Positions 18,056-27,141 of a DNA stretch of 64,000 nt are shown one piece after another. Location: NCBI RefSeq assembly GCF_900112695.1, contig NZ_FOMT01000003.1, positions 186,001 to 250,000 on the forward strand, read 5' to 3'. Under the pieces are notes generated by a model. That model saw nothing but the letters and a program-made list of their open reading frames with translations, was not told where the DNA came from and did not search any database. The translations under genes were made by a program, and so were the position numbers. Origin of the DNA: Paenibacillus catalpae (GTDB lineage: Bacteria; Bacillota; Bacilli; Paenibacillales; Paenibacillaceae). The first letter of the stretch is position 1. Each line of letters begins with the position of its first letter.

Positions 18056-18763
18056 ATGACCTTTGATGAGGTAATGCAGGCTTTAGAAGCTATGGGAAGC
18101 GAGCAGACGAAGAGCACCTATTTGCGTCATGGCGCAATGGAGCCTTTCTTCGGCGTGAAGATCGGCGATATGAAGAAGCTGGTCAAAGAGGTGAAGAAGG
18201 ATCAGGAGCTGGTGTACAAGCTGTACAATTCCGGCAATTATGACGCGATGTATTTGGCGGGATTGACTGTAAATCCTAAGAGCATCACGAAAACGACGCT
18301 TCAGCATTGGGTCAAGCAGGCTAACTGGTATTCGCCTGCCGAATACACGGTAGCCAATGTGACCGCGGAGAGCCCATTTGCCAGAGAGCTGGCGATGGAA
18401 TGGATCGGCTCACCTGAAGAATTAATCGCGGTAGCGGGTTGGAGCACCTATGCGAACTACGTCACCATTGCCCCGGATGAGCAGCTGGATTTAACCGAAA
18501 TCCGCAAGCTGCTGGAGCAGGTTAGGCAGAGCGTTCATGGAGAGCGGAACCGCGTCCGTTATGTAATGAACACTTTTGTTATTTGCGTAGCGTCGTACGT
18601 CGTGCCTTTGACAGTGGAGGCAAAAGCGGTGGCGGAAGCGATTGGAGCCGTTAAGGTTGATGTCGGCAACACAGCCTGTAAGGTCCCCCTGGCTTCTGAG
18701 TATATTGCCAAGATTGAAGCAAAAGGAACCATTGGCAGCAAGAAGAAGACCTGTATTTGTTAA
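18056..18763 (+). CDS. DNA alkylation repair protein, AlkD-like (HEAT-like repeats)
   Basis: 235-residue protein of the DNA alkylation repair (AlkD-like) family, all-helical HEAT-like repeats. Recognisable segments are FFGVKIGDMKKLVKEVKKD near residues 31-49 and the YDAMYLAGLTV and ELAMEWIGSPEE repeats. Canonical AlkD excises alkylated purines without base flipping. This branch has diverged, and its glycosylase activity cannot be judged from sequence alone. ATG 18056 follows GGAGG (18044-18048); earlier in-frame codons overlap the preceding terminator. It ends in the Cys-containing tail KKKTCIC. Monocistronic. Confidence 0.8.
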   Translation: MTFDEVMQALEAMGSEQTKSTYLRHGAMEPFFGVKIGDMKKLVKEVKKDQELVYKLYNSGNYDAMYLAGLTVNPKSITKTTLQHWVKQANWYSPAEYTVANVTAESPFARELAMEWIGSPEELIAVAGWSTYANYVTIAPDEQLDLTEIRKLLEQVRQSVHGERNRVRYVMNTFVICVASYVVPLTVEAKAVAEAIGAVKVDVGNTACKVPLASEYIAKIEAKGTIGSKKKTCIC

Positions 18764-18773
18764 ATAAAACGAA

Positions 18774-18803
18774 GGCTGCTCCTCAGTAAGGAGCAGCCTT
18801 TTT
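18774..18803 (+). terminator. Terminator between the AlkD-like and MFS genes
   Basis: 9-bp stem GGCTGCTCC / GGAGCAGCC with loop TCAGTAA, then five T residues on the plus strand that overlap the MFS stop codon. It may work for both convergent genes. Confidence 0.85.
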
Positions 18804-20001
18804 AAGCTTCAGCGGCAGCCTGCAAGGCTGCCTTTTTTCTGTCCGACTGATCAAGACTATAGCTGTAGGCAGTAGCGGCAAAGGCAAGCAGCGCGAGCAC
18901 GGCCGCTGTCCAGGGAAGATATTGCAGACCGTAATGATCGGTTACGAACGCTCCGGCGGATGAACCAACCGCGATTCCGATATTTGCGCTAATCGGAAGC
19001 AGAGAAGCAGCGAAGTCTTTGGCCGTTGGGACAAATTGCTCGGTCAAATGAATGAAATAAAGCTGACAAGCCGCATTAATCGTAAACGAGATAAGAGCAA
19101 TCGCCATCAAGCTGATGACGCCGGGCCATGTGAATTGTACGGTGAAGCCAAAAATCACATAAACAGCGGTGTGGATCAGAAACAGCTTTTTCAACTTCGC
19201 CATATAAGTGCCGGTTGCAATCTTACCGCCGAGCAAATTACTGAGTATCGTTACAGCACCATAGACTAGCAGGATCGTGCTGGTGCGTCCTTCCGAAATA
19301 TGCATGACCTCCAGCATAAGCGGATTAATATACGTGTAGATCACGAATATGGCTGCAATTCCGATAATCGGGATGAGAAAGGCAAGCAGCACCCGCGGGT
19401 TCGACATCAACCGAAGCTGATCCTTCATTGAGCTTTGTACCGCAGGCAAATTTCTCGGCACGATTTTATAAAGAAGCAGCAGACTTAAGATCCCGCAAGC
19501 CGCGACCAGCCAGAAGGCGGCAGGCCATTCAAAGTGCAGGCCGACGAAGGTTCCGATCGGTACGCCCAGCACATTGGCAATAGTAAACCCGCCTATGATG
19601 TAGGAAAGCGCCTGACCTCTTCGCTCGGGAGAAACGCAATCCGTGCTGATGGACACAGCGAGGGACACGCTTAACCCGCAAAAGACAGCCGTTGCCATTC
19701 TCGTAAAGAATAAGACCGGATAATTAAAGGATAAAGCACTCCCCATTGTAAACAAAACAACAAGCGAGGCACCAAGAAGCAAGGCGCGGCGTTTCGTGAA
19801 ATAACCGGCAGCCATCATCACAACAGGCGTTCCCGCCGCATAAGCAATCGCAAAGCCCGAGACCATTATGCCGGTTTGGGCAACAGACACGCCAAGGCTG
19901 TCAGCGATTGGAGTCAGCAGGCCGACAATAACATATTCCGTCGTCCCCAGAATAAACGCTAACAGGGTAAAGGAAAAGATAAGCAGGTTTTCTTTTTTCA
20001 T
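18802..20001 (-). CDS. MFS efflux transporter (AraJ/Bcr-like)
   Basis: 399-residue 12-helix major facilitator. TM1 contains LAFILGTTEYVIVGLLTPIA, typical of the AraJ/YdhP drug/sugar efflux branch, with the RRGQALSYIIGG loop near TM5. ATG 20001 is chosen because GGAGG lies nine bases upstream; two earlier in-frame starts (20010, 20025) overlap or precede that site. Divergently transcribed from an AraC regulator across a 170-bp intergenic region, which suggests local control. The substrate cannot be inferred. Confidence 0.85.
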   Translation of the reverse strand: MKKENLLIFSFTLLAFILGTTEYVIVGLLTPIADSLGVSVAQTGIMVSGFAIAYAAGTPVVMMAAGYFTKRRALLLGASLVVLFTMGSALSFNYPVLFFTRMATAVFCGLSVSLAVSISTDCVSPERRGQALSYIIGGFTIANVLGVPIGTFVGLHFEWPAAFWLVAACGILSLLLLYKIVPRNLPAVQSSMKDQLRLMSNPRVLLAFLIPIIGIAAIFVIYTYINPLMLEVMHISEGRTSTILLVYGAVTILSNLLGGKIATGTYMAKLKKLFLIHTAVYVIFGFTVQFTWPGVISLMAIALISFTINAACQLYFIHLTEQFVPTAKDFAASLLPISANIGIAVGSSAGAFVTDHYGLQYLPWTAAVLALLAFAATAYSYSLDQSDRKKAALQAAAEA

Positions 20002-20171
20002 GTTAAACATCCTCCATACAGGCATCTTACATTCAACAGCTTAAAGGATGCCCCCTGCTGCGGCAATGAAGCATCTTGCCGTATTTGCCTTTGATGTGAT
20101 ATATCTTGCTGTGCTATGAAAAAGCAATGCAGGAAACAAGCGGATATCGTGTATGATAAAGAAAACAAGCC

Positions 20172-21008
20172 ATGATGGATATTGAGGTGGGAACCATTCA
20201 AAGCCGATTATTATATACGGGAAAAGTATGCGATGCGCCAGATTGGAATTTTCCGAGTCATAAGCATGATGATCTGCATGAGATTTTGGTTGTGTGTGAC
20301 GGCAAGGGGACTTTCATAATCGGAGGAATCTCATACAGCGTCGGCGGGGGAGATATTTTGGTCTATAACAAGGGGGTGCTGCATGAAGAGCAATCCTCCA
20401 GTGACAGCCCGTTGTTTACGTATTATTGCGGATTTACTTTGCAGGAGGTTTTGCCCGAGGAGGATTGGGTAATCCCTTCTGATCAGAAGCCGGTCATTCG
20501 TTCAAGCCGGATATTTCCGGAGACGGCCGCTTTGATGAAGATGCTCTTTGATGAATCCTCCGTCAAGGAAGAAGGACATGAGCCAATCAGCCACTATCTG
20601 CTGAATTCCATTATTCTGCTCATCAGGCGCGCGGTTGGTCATCAGCGGCAGGATAAAGTGGAGGAATCTGCTCCAAGCCTCGTCGCGCAGATTAAAGATT
20701 ATATCGACCGGAACTTCACGCAATCCATTACCTTGAAGGATTTGGGCCGGCAATTTCATGTGAATCCGTATTATATTTCGCATATCTTCAAGGATAACTA
20801 TCAAATCTCCCCGATCAACTATGCCATTCACAGGCGGATCGGGGAGGCAACCCGACTGCTTGTATCAACGGAAATGAAGGTTTGGGAGATAGCGAAGCTT
20901 CTTGGCTATGACAATCCGAATTATTTCTCGATTATATTCCGCAGAGTAACCGGGCTGTCTCCCAATCAGTTCCGGGAAAGCAATCAGCAGAATTTATTTC
21001 CGCGGTAA
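20172..21008 (+). CDS. AraC-family transcriptional regulator with cupin-like N-terminal domain
   Basis: 278-residue regulator. The N-terminal half (about 10-110) is a small-molecule-binding jelly roll with FPSHKHDDLHEILVV and GGGDILVYNKGVLHEE. The C-terminal 100 residues hold two helix-turn-helix motifs (TLKDLGRQFHVNPYYISHIF and WEIAKLLGYDNPNYFSIIF). A clear ribosome binding site is not visible before ATG 20172; ATG 20175 is equally possible. A TATGAT at 20152-20157 could be the -10 box, which would leave a very short leader. It is divergent to the MFS transporter, its likeliest target. Confidence 0.85.
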   Translation: MMDIEVGTIQSRLLYTGKVCDAPDWNFPSHKHDDLHEILVVCDGKGTFIIGGISYSVGGGDILVYNKGVLHEEQSSSDSPLFTYYCGFTLQEVLPEEDWVIPSDQKPVIRSSRIFPETAALMKMLFDESSVKEEGHEPISHYLLNSIILLIRRAVGHQRQDKVEESAPSLVAQIKDYIDRNFTQSITLKDLGRQFHVNPYYISHIFKDNYQISPINYAIHRRIGEATRLLVSTEMKVWEIAKLLGYDNPNYFSIIFRRVTGLSPNQFRESNQQNLFPR

Positions 21009-21015
21009 ACATAAA

Positions 21016-21053
21016 AGCGGCAGCTGATGGCTTAGTGAGCCAAAGCTGCCGCT
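21016..21053 (-). terminator. Terminator of the DJ-1/PfpI gene, between convergent genes
   Basis: 10-bp stem AGCGGCAGCT / AGCTGCCGCT with an inner TGGCT / AGCCA stem. On the minus strand it is followed by TTTTATGTTT, so it mainly serves the DJ-1 gene. Confidence 0.7.
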
Positions 21054-21068
21054 AACGCGGTCTGTGGG

Positions 21069-21668
21069 TTATGGGGTAATGGCTTCTGCACTCGCTGCCT
21101 TAGCAGCGTCCTCGCGGACAAGCTTCAGGAACTCGCGCATAAAGCCGGGAAGATCGGGCCAGGCATGGCCGGTCACCAGCTTGCCGTCAACATGGAGCGT
21201 CTCGTCGGCATAGCAGGCGCCAAGGCGCTCTACTTCCAGGCGTGAAGCATTATACGAAGTCATCGTGCGTCCATTGAAATAGCTGTAATCGGGCAGTGCC
21301 AGGAACACCTGCGCACCATGGCAGATCGCGCCGATTGGTTTATCGGCATCGATGAAATGCTGCAGAATACGAGGAAGCTCCGCGTTGCCGCGAATGTATT
21401 CCGGTGCTCTGCCGCCAGGAATAAGAATGGCTGCATATTCGGAAGGCTCTACATCAGTAAAGCCCAAATGGGATTGCAGTTGATGAGCCGGCTTTTCCGT
21501 ATACGTATCCCAGCCGTCAATAAAATCATGACATACGGTATGTAACGTTTTCTGTGTCGGTGAAGCGATAACAGCCTCGTAGCCTTCCTCCAGCAGCCTG
21601 TAATAAGGATAATACACTTCTAACACTTCCGCGGCATCGCCAGTCACAATAAGTACTTTGTTCGACAT
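21069..21668 (-). CDS. DJ-1/PfpI-family protein
   Basis: 199-residue glutamine-amidotransferase-like protein. The nucleophile elbow is AICHGAQ with C116. The acidic residue expected opposite it is in IPGGRAPEYIRG (E90). Members act as glyoxalases/deglycases, chaperones or peptidases; this branch is often labelled only as DJ-1/PfpI. ATG 21668 is chosen over an upstream in-frame ATG (21740) because GAGGAGTGAG precedes it at normal distance, and because the upstream extension would run into the 41-bp repeats. Its 5' leader contains three tandem copies of a multi-palindromic repeat. Confidence 0.88.
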   Translation of the reverse strand: MSNKVLIVTGDAAEVLEVYYPYYRLLEEGYEAVIASPTQKTLHTVCHDFIDGWDTYTEKPAHQLQSHLGFTDVEPSEYAAILIPGGRAPEYIRGNAELPRILQHFIDADKPIGAICHGAQVFLALPDYSYFNGRTMTSYNASRLEVERLGACYADETLHVDGKLVTGHAWPDLPGFMREFLKLVREDAAKAASAEAITP

Positions 21669-21681
21669 GAGCTCACTCCTC

Positions 21682-21804
21682 AAAAGAATTGTGAAGCAAT
21701 TCTTACTTCGTAAGCGTTCGCTTAAAGAATTGTGAAGCAATTCTTACTTCGTAAGCATCCGCTTAAAGAATTGTGAAGCAATTCTTACTACGTAAGCGTT
21801 CAAC
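21682..21804. repeat. Three tandem 41-bp repeats made of overlapping palindromes
   Basis: The unit begins AAAGAATTGTGAAGCAATTC and recurs with a strict period of 41 bases (the AAAG end falls at 21686, 21727 and 21768). Each unit contains three successive dyads: AAGAATTG / CAATTCTT with loop TGAAG, CTTAC / GTAAG with loop TTC, and AAGCG / CGCTT. Copies 2 and 3 have a few substitutions in the second and third dyads. The array lies directly upstream of the DJ-1 ribosome binding site. 41 is not a multiple of three, so this is not coding repetition. Confidence 0.9.
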
Positions 21805-22001
21805 ACAGTTATTATGCTCCTTGCCTTCGAGACAGTCAATATTTTCCTTTTTATAAAAGAAGGATTCTAACAAAAATCGATCCATTCTACTAGAATGACA
21901 GCTTGAAGTGCGTTAAATTACCTATACAATAAATAAGAATAGCCATACTGCTTACATTCATATTTGCTATATTTAAGGAAGGAAGCTGGGGGTGCATCAT
22001 C

Positions 22002-23810
22002 ATGAGAACGGGCTTTTCCAATCCAATGACCAAACTTAGCGTGAAGCAGCAGCTGCTGTTATTGTTCCTGCTGATGGTCAGCCCGATATTCATTCTTCAC
22101 AGCTACGGAAATTCGGAGGCCGAACACATATTAAAACGGCATGTCACGAATGCCTATGCTGAGCTGAACAAACAGAACCATACGCTGATCGACCGGGATA
22201 TTGATACCGTCAACAAGATTACAACGACCATTATCCAAAACCCGATTGCGCAGCAGCTCGTACCAAATGGCGATGAAACCGTCATTGAACGTGTCCGAAA
22301 ATACGAAAAAATGGATGCGTTGCTTGCAGGTTATTCAACCGCTCTCAATGGCGGGGAGGCTGTCTATTACAGCCTGTATATCTATGATCCTCATAATGAA
22401 TATTTCTTCGCACCCAAAGTGCAGATGATCCAAAGCGGCGTCTATTTCTTCACCGATGCCAACAAACCGAAGTGGTTTGATACGGCTTTAAAGCTCAAGG
22501 GTCTTGGTTTCATGGAAATTATCGAGAATAACGATATGCTCGTCAAGAAGCGAACGCTTGCTTATATCCGCGCTGTTAATACGGTCAATCAAGGACATAG
22601 CGTTATCGGTGTACTGGTGGCAACGAACATGGATAAGAAGCTGGCCGAATCCATGCAATCCGTCTCCCTGCCAGGCGGTGAGATCTTCTTCACGGATCAG
22701 AACAATTATATATTAGCCTCAACAGATCCGAAGATGATGGGTACTACGGTAGAGCTTCCTGCAACCGCTTCCGAAAATCAGCCCGAAACTCTCGATAAGC
22801 CGATTATGACTTCGGAACACATTTATATTTCAAGCGATAATGAGCTGCTGCAGCAGCGTCTCCTCTACAAAATCCCGATTAAGTCGCTCCTTCAGCAGCA
22901 AAATGAAGTGAAGCGGGTCATTCAGCTTATATCGGTGGCGTACATTTTGTTCGGATGTATTGTAATCTTCTATTTCTGGCGTTCCTTAATGACACCGTTG
23001 CAAAGACTAGCGACGTTTGTCCGCCGTTATGAGCCTGGCAAGCGAGTGCCGGAGACGCCTGGCAAAGGCAGAAATGACGAGGTGGGGGTATTGATTGGAG
23101 CCCTTTACGATATGGCCCGCCGCTTGAATGGACTCATCCATGACAAGTACCAAATGGAGATCAAGCAGCGGGAGAGCCAGCTGCAAATTTTGTATCAGCA
23201 GATTAATCCGCATCTCCTCTACAACACTCTCGAAAGTATCTATTGGAAAAGCTCGCTGGAAGGCAATTCCGAGTCCGCGGAAATGATCAAGGAGCTGTCG
23301 AAGCTGATGAAAATCAGTTTAAGCCGCGGCAGGGAGCTGATTACGCTGGCGGAGGAATTGGAGCATGCGGCTGCTTATGTGAAGCTGCAGCAGAAGCGTT
23401 ATGATTATGACTTCCAGGTTATCTGGTCCGTACCGGACACGATGATGAACCATCTCATTCCGAAGGTGACGCTTCAACCGCTTATTGAAAATGCCATGAT
23501 CCATGGCGTCAAGAATATGGGAGAAGACGGAGAAATTCATATTACAGCTGATTATGAAGGGGATAAGCTGCTTATTCGCGTTGAGGATAACGGCTATAAG
23601 GACGCTGATTATAAAGCGATCGAATCTCTATTAAATGAGCCTTCCGCAAATCCGGCATCCGGCTACGGCATTAAAAACATTCATCAGCGGCTTCAGCTGC
23701 ATTTTGGCAATATATACGGCATTGGGTACAAGAAAAGAAACGGCGGCGGAACCATCGTAACGATCGTGCTTCCGGCAGCGGGCGAAAGGAAGGAACAGGG
23801 CGATGTATAA
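22002..23810 (+). CDS. YesM-type sensor histidine kinase (second sugar ABC system)
   Basis: 602-residue kinase. The first transmembrane segment (about 16-32) and second (about 305-325) enclose an extracellular Cache-like domain of about 270 residues. HAMP follows (about 325-380). The dimerisation motif is QQINPHLLYNTLESI with H404, where FLFN of most relatives is replaced by LLYN. The N box is IENAMIHGV and the G box is VEDNGY. Its stop overlaps the start of the response regulator by eight bases, so the pair is translationally coupled. It probably senses the sugar taken up by the ABC importer that follows. Confidence 0.9.
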   Translation: MRTGFSNPMTKLSVKQQLLLLFLLMVSPIFILHSYGNSEAEHILKRHVTNAYAELNKQNHTLIDRDIDTVNKITTTIIQNPIAQQLVPNGDETVIERVRKYEKMDALLAGYSTALNGGEAVYYSLYIYDPHNEYFFAPKVQMIQSGVYFFTDANKPKWFDTALKLKGLGFMEIIENNDMLVKKRTLAYIRAVNTVNQGHSVIGVLVATNMDKKLAESMQSVSLPGGEIFFTDQNNYILASTDPKMMGTTVELPATASENQPETLDKPIMTSEHIYISSDNELLQQRLLYKIPIKSLLQQQNEVKRVIQLISVAYILFGCIVIFYFWRSLMTPLQRLATFVRRYEPGKRVPETPGKGRNDEVGVLIGALYDMARRLNGLIHDKYQMEIKQRESQLQILYQQINPHLLYNTLESIYWKSSLEGNSESAEMIKELSKLMKISLSRGRELITLAEELEHAAAYVKLQQKRYDYDFQVIWSVPDTMMNHLIPKVTLQPLIENAMIHGVKNMGEDGEIHITADYEGDKLLIRVEDNGYKDADYKAIESLLNEPSANPASGYGIKNIHQRLQLHFGNIYGIGYKKRNGGGTIVTIVLPAAGERKEQGDV

Positions 23811-25137
23811 CATACTGGTGGTGGATGACGAGCCGCTTATTTGCAAAGGACTTAGCAGCGTGCTGGCTTCTTCCGGCATTGATATTTCTGCCATTCATAT
23901 GGCACATAACGGCTATGAGGCATTAGACGTCCTGAGGACGGATGATATCGATCTGCTTGTTACGGATATTCAGATGGGCTCAATGAACGGCATTGAGCTT
24001 ATGCAGCAGGCGAAGTTAATTAAGCCATGGGTGCAGACGATCATCATCTCCGCTCATGAAACCTTTCAATATGCTCAAATGGCGATTCGTCTTGGAGCCA
24101 AAGATTATTTGATTAAACCGCTTAACAACGAGCAGTTTTTGGATTCCGTGCGCAACGTGCTGCTTAAGCTGCGCAAGCCTGAGCCAACCGAGCAAGAAGA
24201 ATTGATCGCGGGGATGCAGGAGCATTTCCATATGGATGAGCTTAATCCGCGGTCTGTGGAATGGCTGAATCAGTTGGTGAGCGAGCAGCCTTCGCTTAAG
24301 GTGCAAGATATTGCAGCGATTTTGAAGGAAAAACACGGAATCGTGTTAGAGGGTCCTTATTACTCCATGATTAGAATTCGGTTAAATCTATCTGATCGTA
24401 ACCGCGAATTGTCGAAGACGGATGAGAAGCTGCTTCGGTACGCGGCTCTTAATATTGTTAATGAACTGTTCGACGAACATTGGAACCGAACGGCCTTTTA
24501 TGCCTCGGAGCGGGATATCAATATTATTTTGCAGTGGAATGAAACGCAGTATGGGACGGCGGCATCATCCGGTCTTATGAATGAGCTTGATATGGTCGGG
24601 CGAAGCCTCCACTTCAACATTCAGAAATATTTGGGCATGACAAGCGTAATTGGCATCAGCCAAATCCTGAAAGGGATTGAGTTTATTGACGTTCTTCATG
24701 ATCAGGTTATAAAAGCGCTCGGTTGTAACGAACGGCATAAAGACCATTACGTGTTCTATTACGGGGATTTTAACTGGAATCAATATTCGCAGCGGCCCAC
24801 CGAGGAAGAATTCACCGCCCAGACGAGCTTAATCGTCGAGAAAGCGATGGAGTATATTAACCTGAATTATGCGCAAAAGGGTTTAACGCTGCATGAAGTC
24901 GCACAGAACAATCATGTCAGCCCCAACTACCTCAGCTATCTCTTCAAGAAGGAGACCGGCTATAACCTGTGGGAATACGTCGTGAAGCTTCGGATGGAAG
25001 AGAGCAAGCGGCTTCTTCTCAACACCGATATGAGGCGGTACGAGATTTCGGAGAAGGTCGGGTATGAATCGCCGGAGCATTTTAGCAAAATTTTCAAAAA
25101 ATATTACGGCATGAGCCCAAGCGAGCTAAAGAAGTAG
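23803..25137 (+). CDS. YesN-type response regulator (second sugar ABC system)
   Basis: 444-residue regulator. The receiver domain (1-125) has D8-D9, D55 in VTDIQMG and the lysine in YLIKPL. A divergent central region follows, and an AraC-type DNA-binding domain occupies about 345-444, with LHEVAQNNHVSPNYLSYLF and YEISEKVGYESPEHFSKIF. It is about 80 residues shorter in the middle than the first YesN of this window. Expected to activate the promoter before the permease gene at 25234. Confidence 0.9.
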   Translation: MYNILVVDDEPLICKGLSSVLASSGIDISAIHMAHNGYEALDVLRTDDIDLLVTDIQMGSMNGIELMQQAKLIKPWVQTIIISAHETFQYAQMAIRLGAKDYLIKPLNNEQFLDSVRNVLLKLRKPEPTEQEELIAGMQEHFHMDELNPRSVEWLNQLVSEQPSLKVQDIAAILKEKHGIVLEGPYYSMIRIRLNLSDRNRELSKTDEKLLRYAALNIVNELFDEHWNRTAFYASERDINIILQWNETQYGTAASSGLMNELDMVGRSLHFNIQKYLGMTSVIGISQILKGIEFIDVLHDQVIKALGCNERHKDHYVFYYGDFNWNQYSQRPTEEEFTAQTSLIVEKAMEYINLNYAQKGLTLHEVAQNNHVSPNYLSYLFKKETGYNLWEYVVKLRMEESKRLLLNTDMRRYEISEKVGYESPEHFSKIFKKYYGMSPSELKK

Positions 25138-25170
25138 AATCACTCATCATTGCCTTGGATATGCACATTA

Positions 25171-25191
25171 CCTCGAGAGGGTCCTTTTTTT
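25171..25191 (+). terminator. Weak terminator between the yesMN pair and the permease operon
   Basis: Short stem CCTC / GAGG with loop GA, then GTCC and eight T residues. The stem is marginal but the T-run is long. Confidence 0.4.
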
Positions 25192-25233
25192 ACAATAGGG
25201 GAAGAGGATTGTTAAAGAAAAGAGGGAGACATA

Positions 25234-26157
25234 ATGGAAACGCACGCTGCCGCAAACGCGCCTCTCGAGCGTAAAGGCCGAATGGCCGTATTTTGGAGGA
25301 AGCACTTCTGGGGATTATTGTTCCTGCTTCCGGCCTTCATCATTTTTATCTTGTTTTTATGGGTCCCGATCGTCAAAGGATTCGTGTACAGCTTCTACCA
25401 CATTGACTTTGTAAAAGGGAACAGCTTTGTCGGCTTTGACAATTATAAAGTTGCTCTTCACGATGGGGATGCCTGGACGGCGGTGAAGAACACCGTTTAT
25501 TATATGTTCCTCTGTCTGGTAATCGGCTTCTGGATTCCGATTGTATTCGCCATCGCGATTTCCGAGCTTCGCCGTTTCCAAGGCATTGTCCGCGTAGCCG
25601 CTTATCTGCCGAATATTATTCCGGTCGTTGTCCTGTACGGATTATGGCGCTGGTTCTACGATCCGGTTGGTCCGATCAACGGCGTTATAACCGGGTGGTT
25701 CGGCAATGAGCCGATCGCCTTCATGACCGATACAAACTGGTCGATGATCTCTCTAGTTATTATGGAGTCCTGGCAGCAATTCGGCTCGGCTATGCTTATC
25801 TATCTGGCGGCCGTGCTCAGCATACCGCGTGATTGGTATGAAGCAGCGGAGATTGACGGGGCTGGCGTATGGAACCGGATTCGCCATATTACGCTGCCTT
25901 CGATCAAAGGGCTGCTTGGCCTGCTGCTTATTTTGCAGCTGATCGGCACTTCGCAAGGCTATCAATCGCAGCTCGCGATGCTGGACGGCGGACCTAACAA
26001 CGCCACTCTGACCTACGCTTTGCTGATTGTGAAATACGCCTTTAACCAACAAAATTACGGGGTTGCAGCAGCGCTTGGCGTCCTTATGTTTATCGTGCTG
26101 GGCTTGCTCGCGATCGTTCAATATAGGCTTCAAGGCAAGGAGGGAGATGTTCGATGA
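25234..26157 (+). CDS. ABC sugar permease, CUT1 MalF/UgpA-like
   Basis: 307-residue membrane protein with six predicted helices after a short cytoplasmic N terminus. The EAA loop YEAAEIDGAGVWNRIRHITL, which binds the ATPase, lies near residue 205. ATG 25234 follows AGAGGGAG. It overlaps the next permease by four bases. The order here is permease, permease, then binding protein, unlike the xylan cluster where the binding protein comes first. The substrate is unknown because no glycosidase gene is attached. Confidence 0.88.
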   Translation: METHAAANAPLERKGRMAVFWRKHFWGLLFLLPAFIIFILFLWVPIVKGFVYSFYHIDFVKGNSFVGFDNYKVALHDGDAWTAVKNTVYYMFLCLVIGFWIPIVFAIAISELRRFQGIVRVAAYLPNIIPVVVLYGLWRWFYDPVGPINGVITGWFGNEPIAFMTDTNWSMISLVIMESWQQFGSAMLIYLAAVLSIPRDWYEAAEIDGAGVWNRIRHITLPSIKGLLGLLLILQLIGTSQGYQSQLAMLDGGPNNATLTYALLIVKYAFNQQNYGVAAALGVLMFIVLGLLAIVQYRLQGKEGDVR

Positions 26158-27026
26158 AACAGATGGATAGGGGAATTCTCTCTTCGTTTGACTTGAAGAA
26201 GAAGCCGGTTCTTATTGGCTACTCAATTATGGTGCTTGTGCTGGTGGTCATGTCCTGCTCCATGCTTTATCCGATTCTGACAACGTTTTTTAACGGCTTG
26301 AAAACCAATGTGGAAGTTAACTCCTTCCCGCCGAGATTTCTGCCAAGTGAATGGCATTTCGACAACTATGACAAAGGCTGGAATTTTATCGACTTGCCAG
26401 AGTTTTTAAGAAATACGCTTTATATTTTTGGAGGAAACCTCGTCATTACGGTCGTTGTTCTTGGACTTGCATCGTTTAGCTTGTCCAGGCTGCATGTGCC
26501 CAAAAGGAAAGCGGTCTATTTCTTCTTCATGATGACCTTGTTTATTCCGCCAACGACGTACATTATTCCGAACTTCGTTAACCTGAAGGATCTGGGCCTA
26601 ATGAACTCCTTTGCAGCCTTTTGGCTGCCGGCAGGCGCCAATGCCTTCTTCCTGCTGCTGCTGAAAAACTTCTTCGACGAAATTCATTATGAAATATTCG
26701 AAGCAGCGCGTATTGACGGCGCATCCGACTATCGAAGCTTCGTGCAGATTGCGTTACCTCTGTCGGTGCCAATCTTCTCTACGCTGGCGATCTTTATTTT
26801 CTCATCCTCATGGAATGACTGGTTCTGGCCTTCGCTCATTATGCATAATGACAGCCATTATCCGCTCGCAACCGCTATCTATAAATACGTCATAAATGCC
26901 AGGGGTCTGGCACTGAATATTCGCTTTGCGATATTAACGATGGTGATGATTCCGCCAATTGTCGTGTTCCTGGTCTTCCAGAAATATATCATGCGCGGGT
27001 TACATCTGGGCGGTGTGAAAGGTTAG
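26154..27026 (+). CDS. ABC sugar permease, CUT1 MalG/UgpE-like
   Basis: 290-residue second membrane subunit, six predicted helices. The EAA-loop equivalent is FEAARIDGASDYRSFVQIAL and the C terminus KYIMRGLHLGGVKG is typical of the MalG side of these heterodimers. It starts at an ATGA overlap with the previous gene. Confidence 0.88.
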   Translation: MKQMDRGILSSFDLKKKPVLIGYSIMVLVLVVMSCSMLYPILTTFFNGLKTNVEVNSFPPRFLPSEWHFDNYDKGWNFIDLPEFLRNTLYIFGGNLVITVVVLGLASFSLSRLHVPKRKAVYFFFMMTLFIPPTTYIIPNFVNLKDLGLMNSFAAFWLPAGANAFFLLLLKNFFDEIHYEIFEAARIDGASDYRSFVQIALPLSVPIFSTLAIFIFSSSWNDWFWPSLIMHNDSHYPLATAIYKYVINARGLALNIRFAILTMVMIPPIVVFLVFQKYIMRGLHLGGVKG

Positions 27027-27141
27027 TATTCAAATCGTAATCGTGCACATGATCGGAATAGGAATACACCTCGCAGGCTCCCTCCATTCTCCACTATGAT
27101 GAGGGAGCAGCAAATAAATTATCACGAGAAGGGGAGTTTCA

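Noticed and set aside
21682-21804. CRISPR array
   Set aside because: Only three units that are contiguous without unique spacers, and no cas genes nearby.
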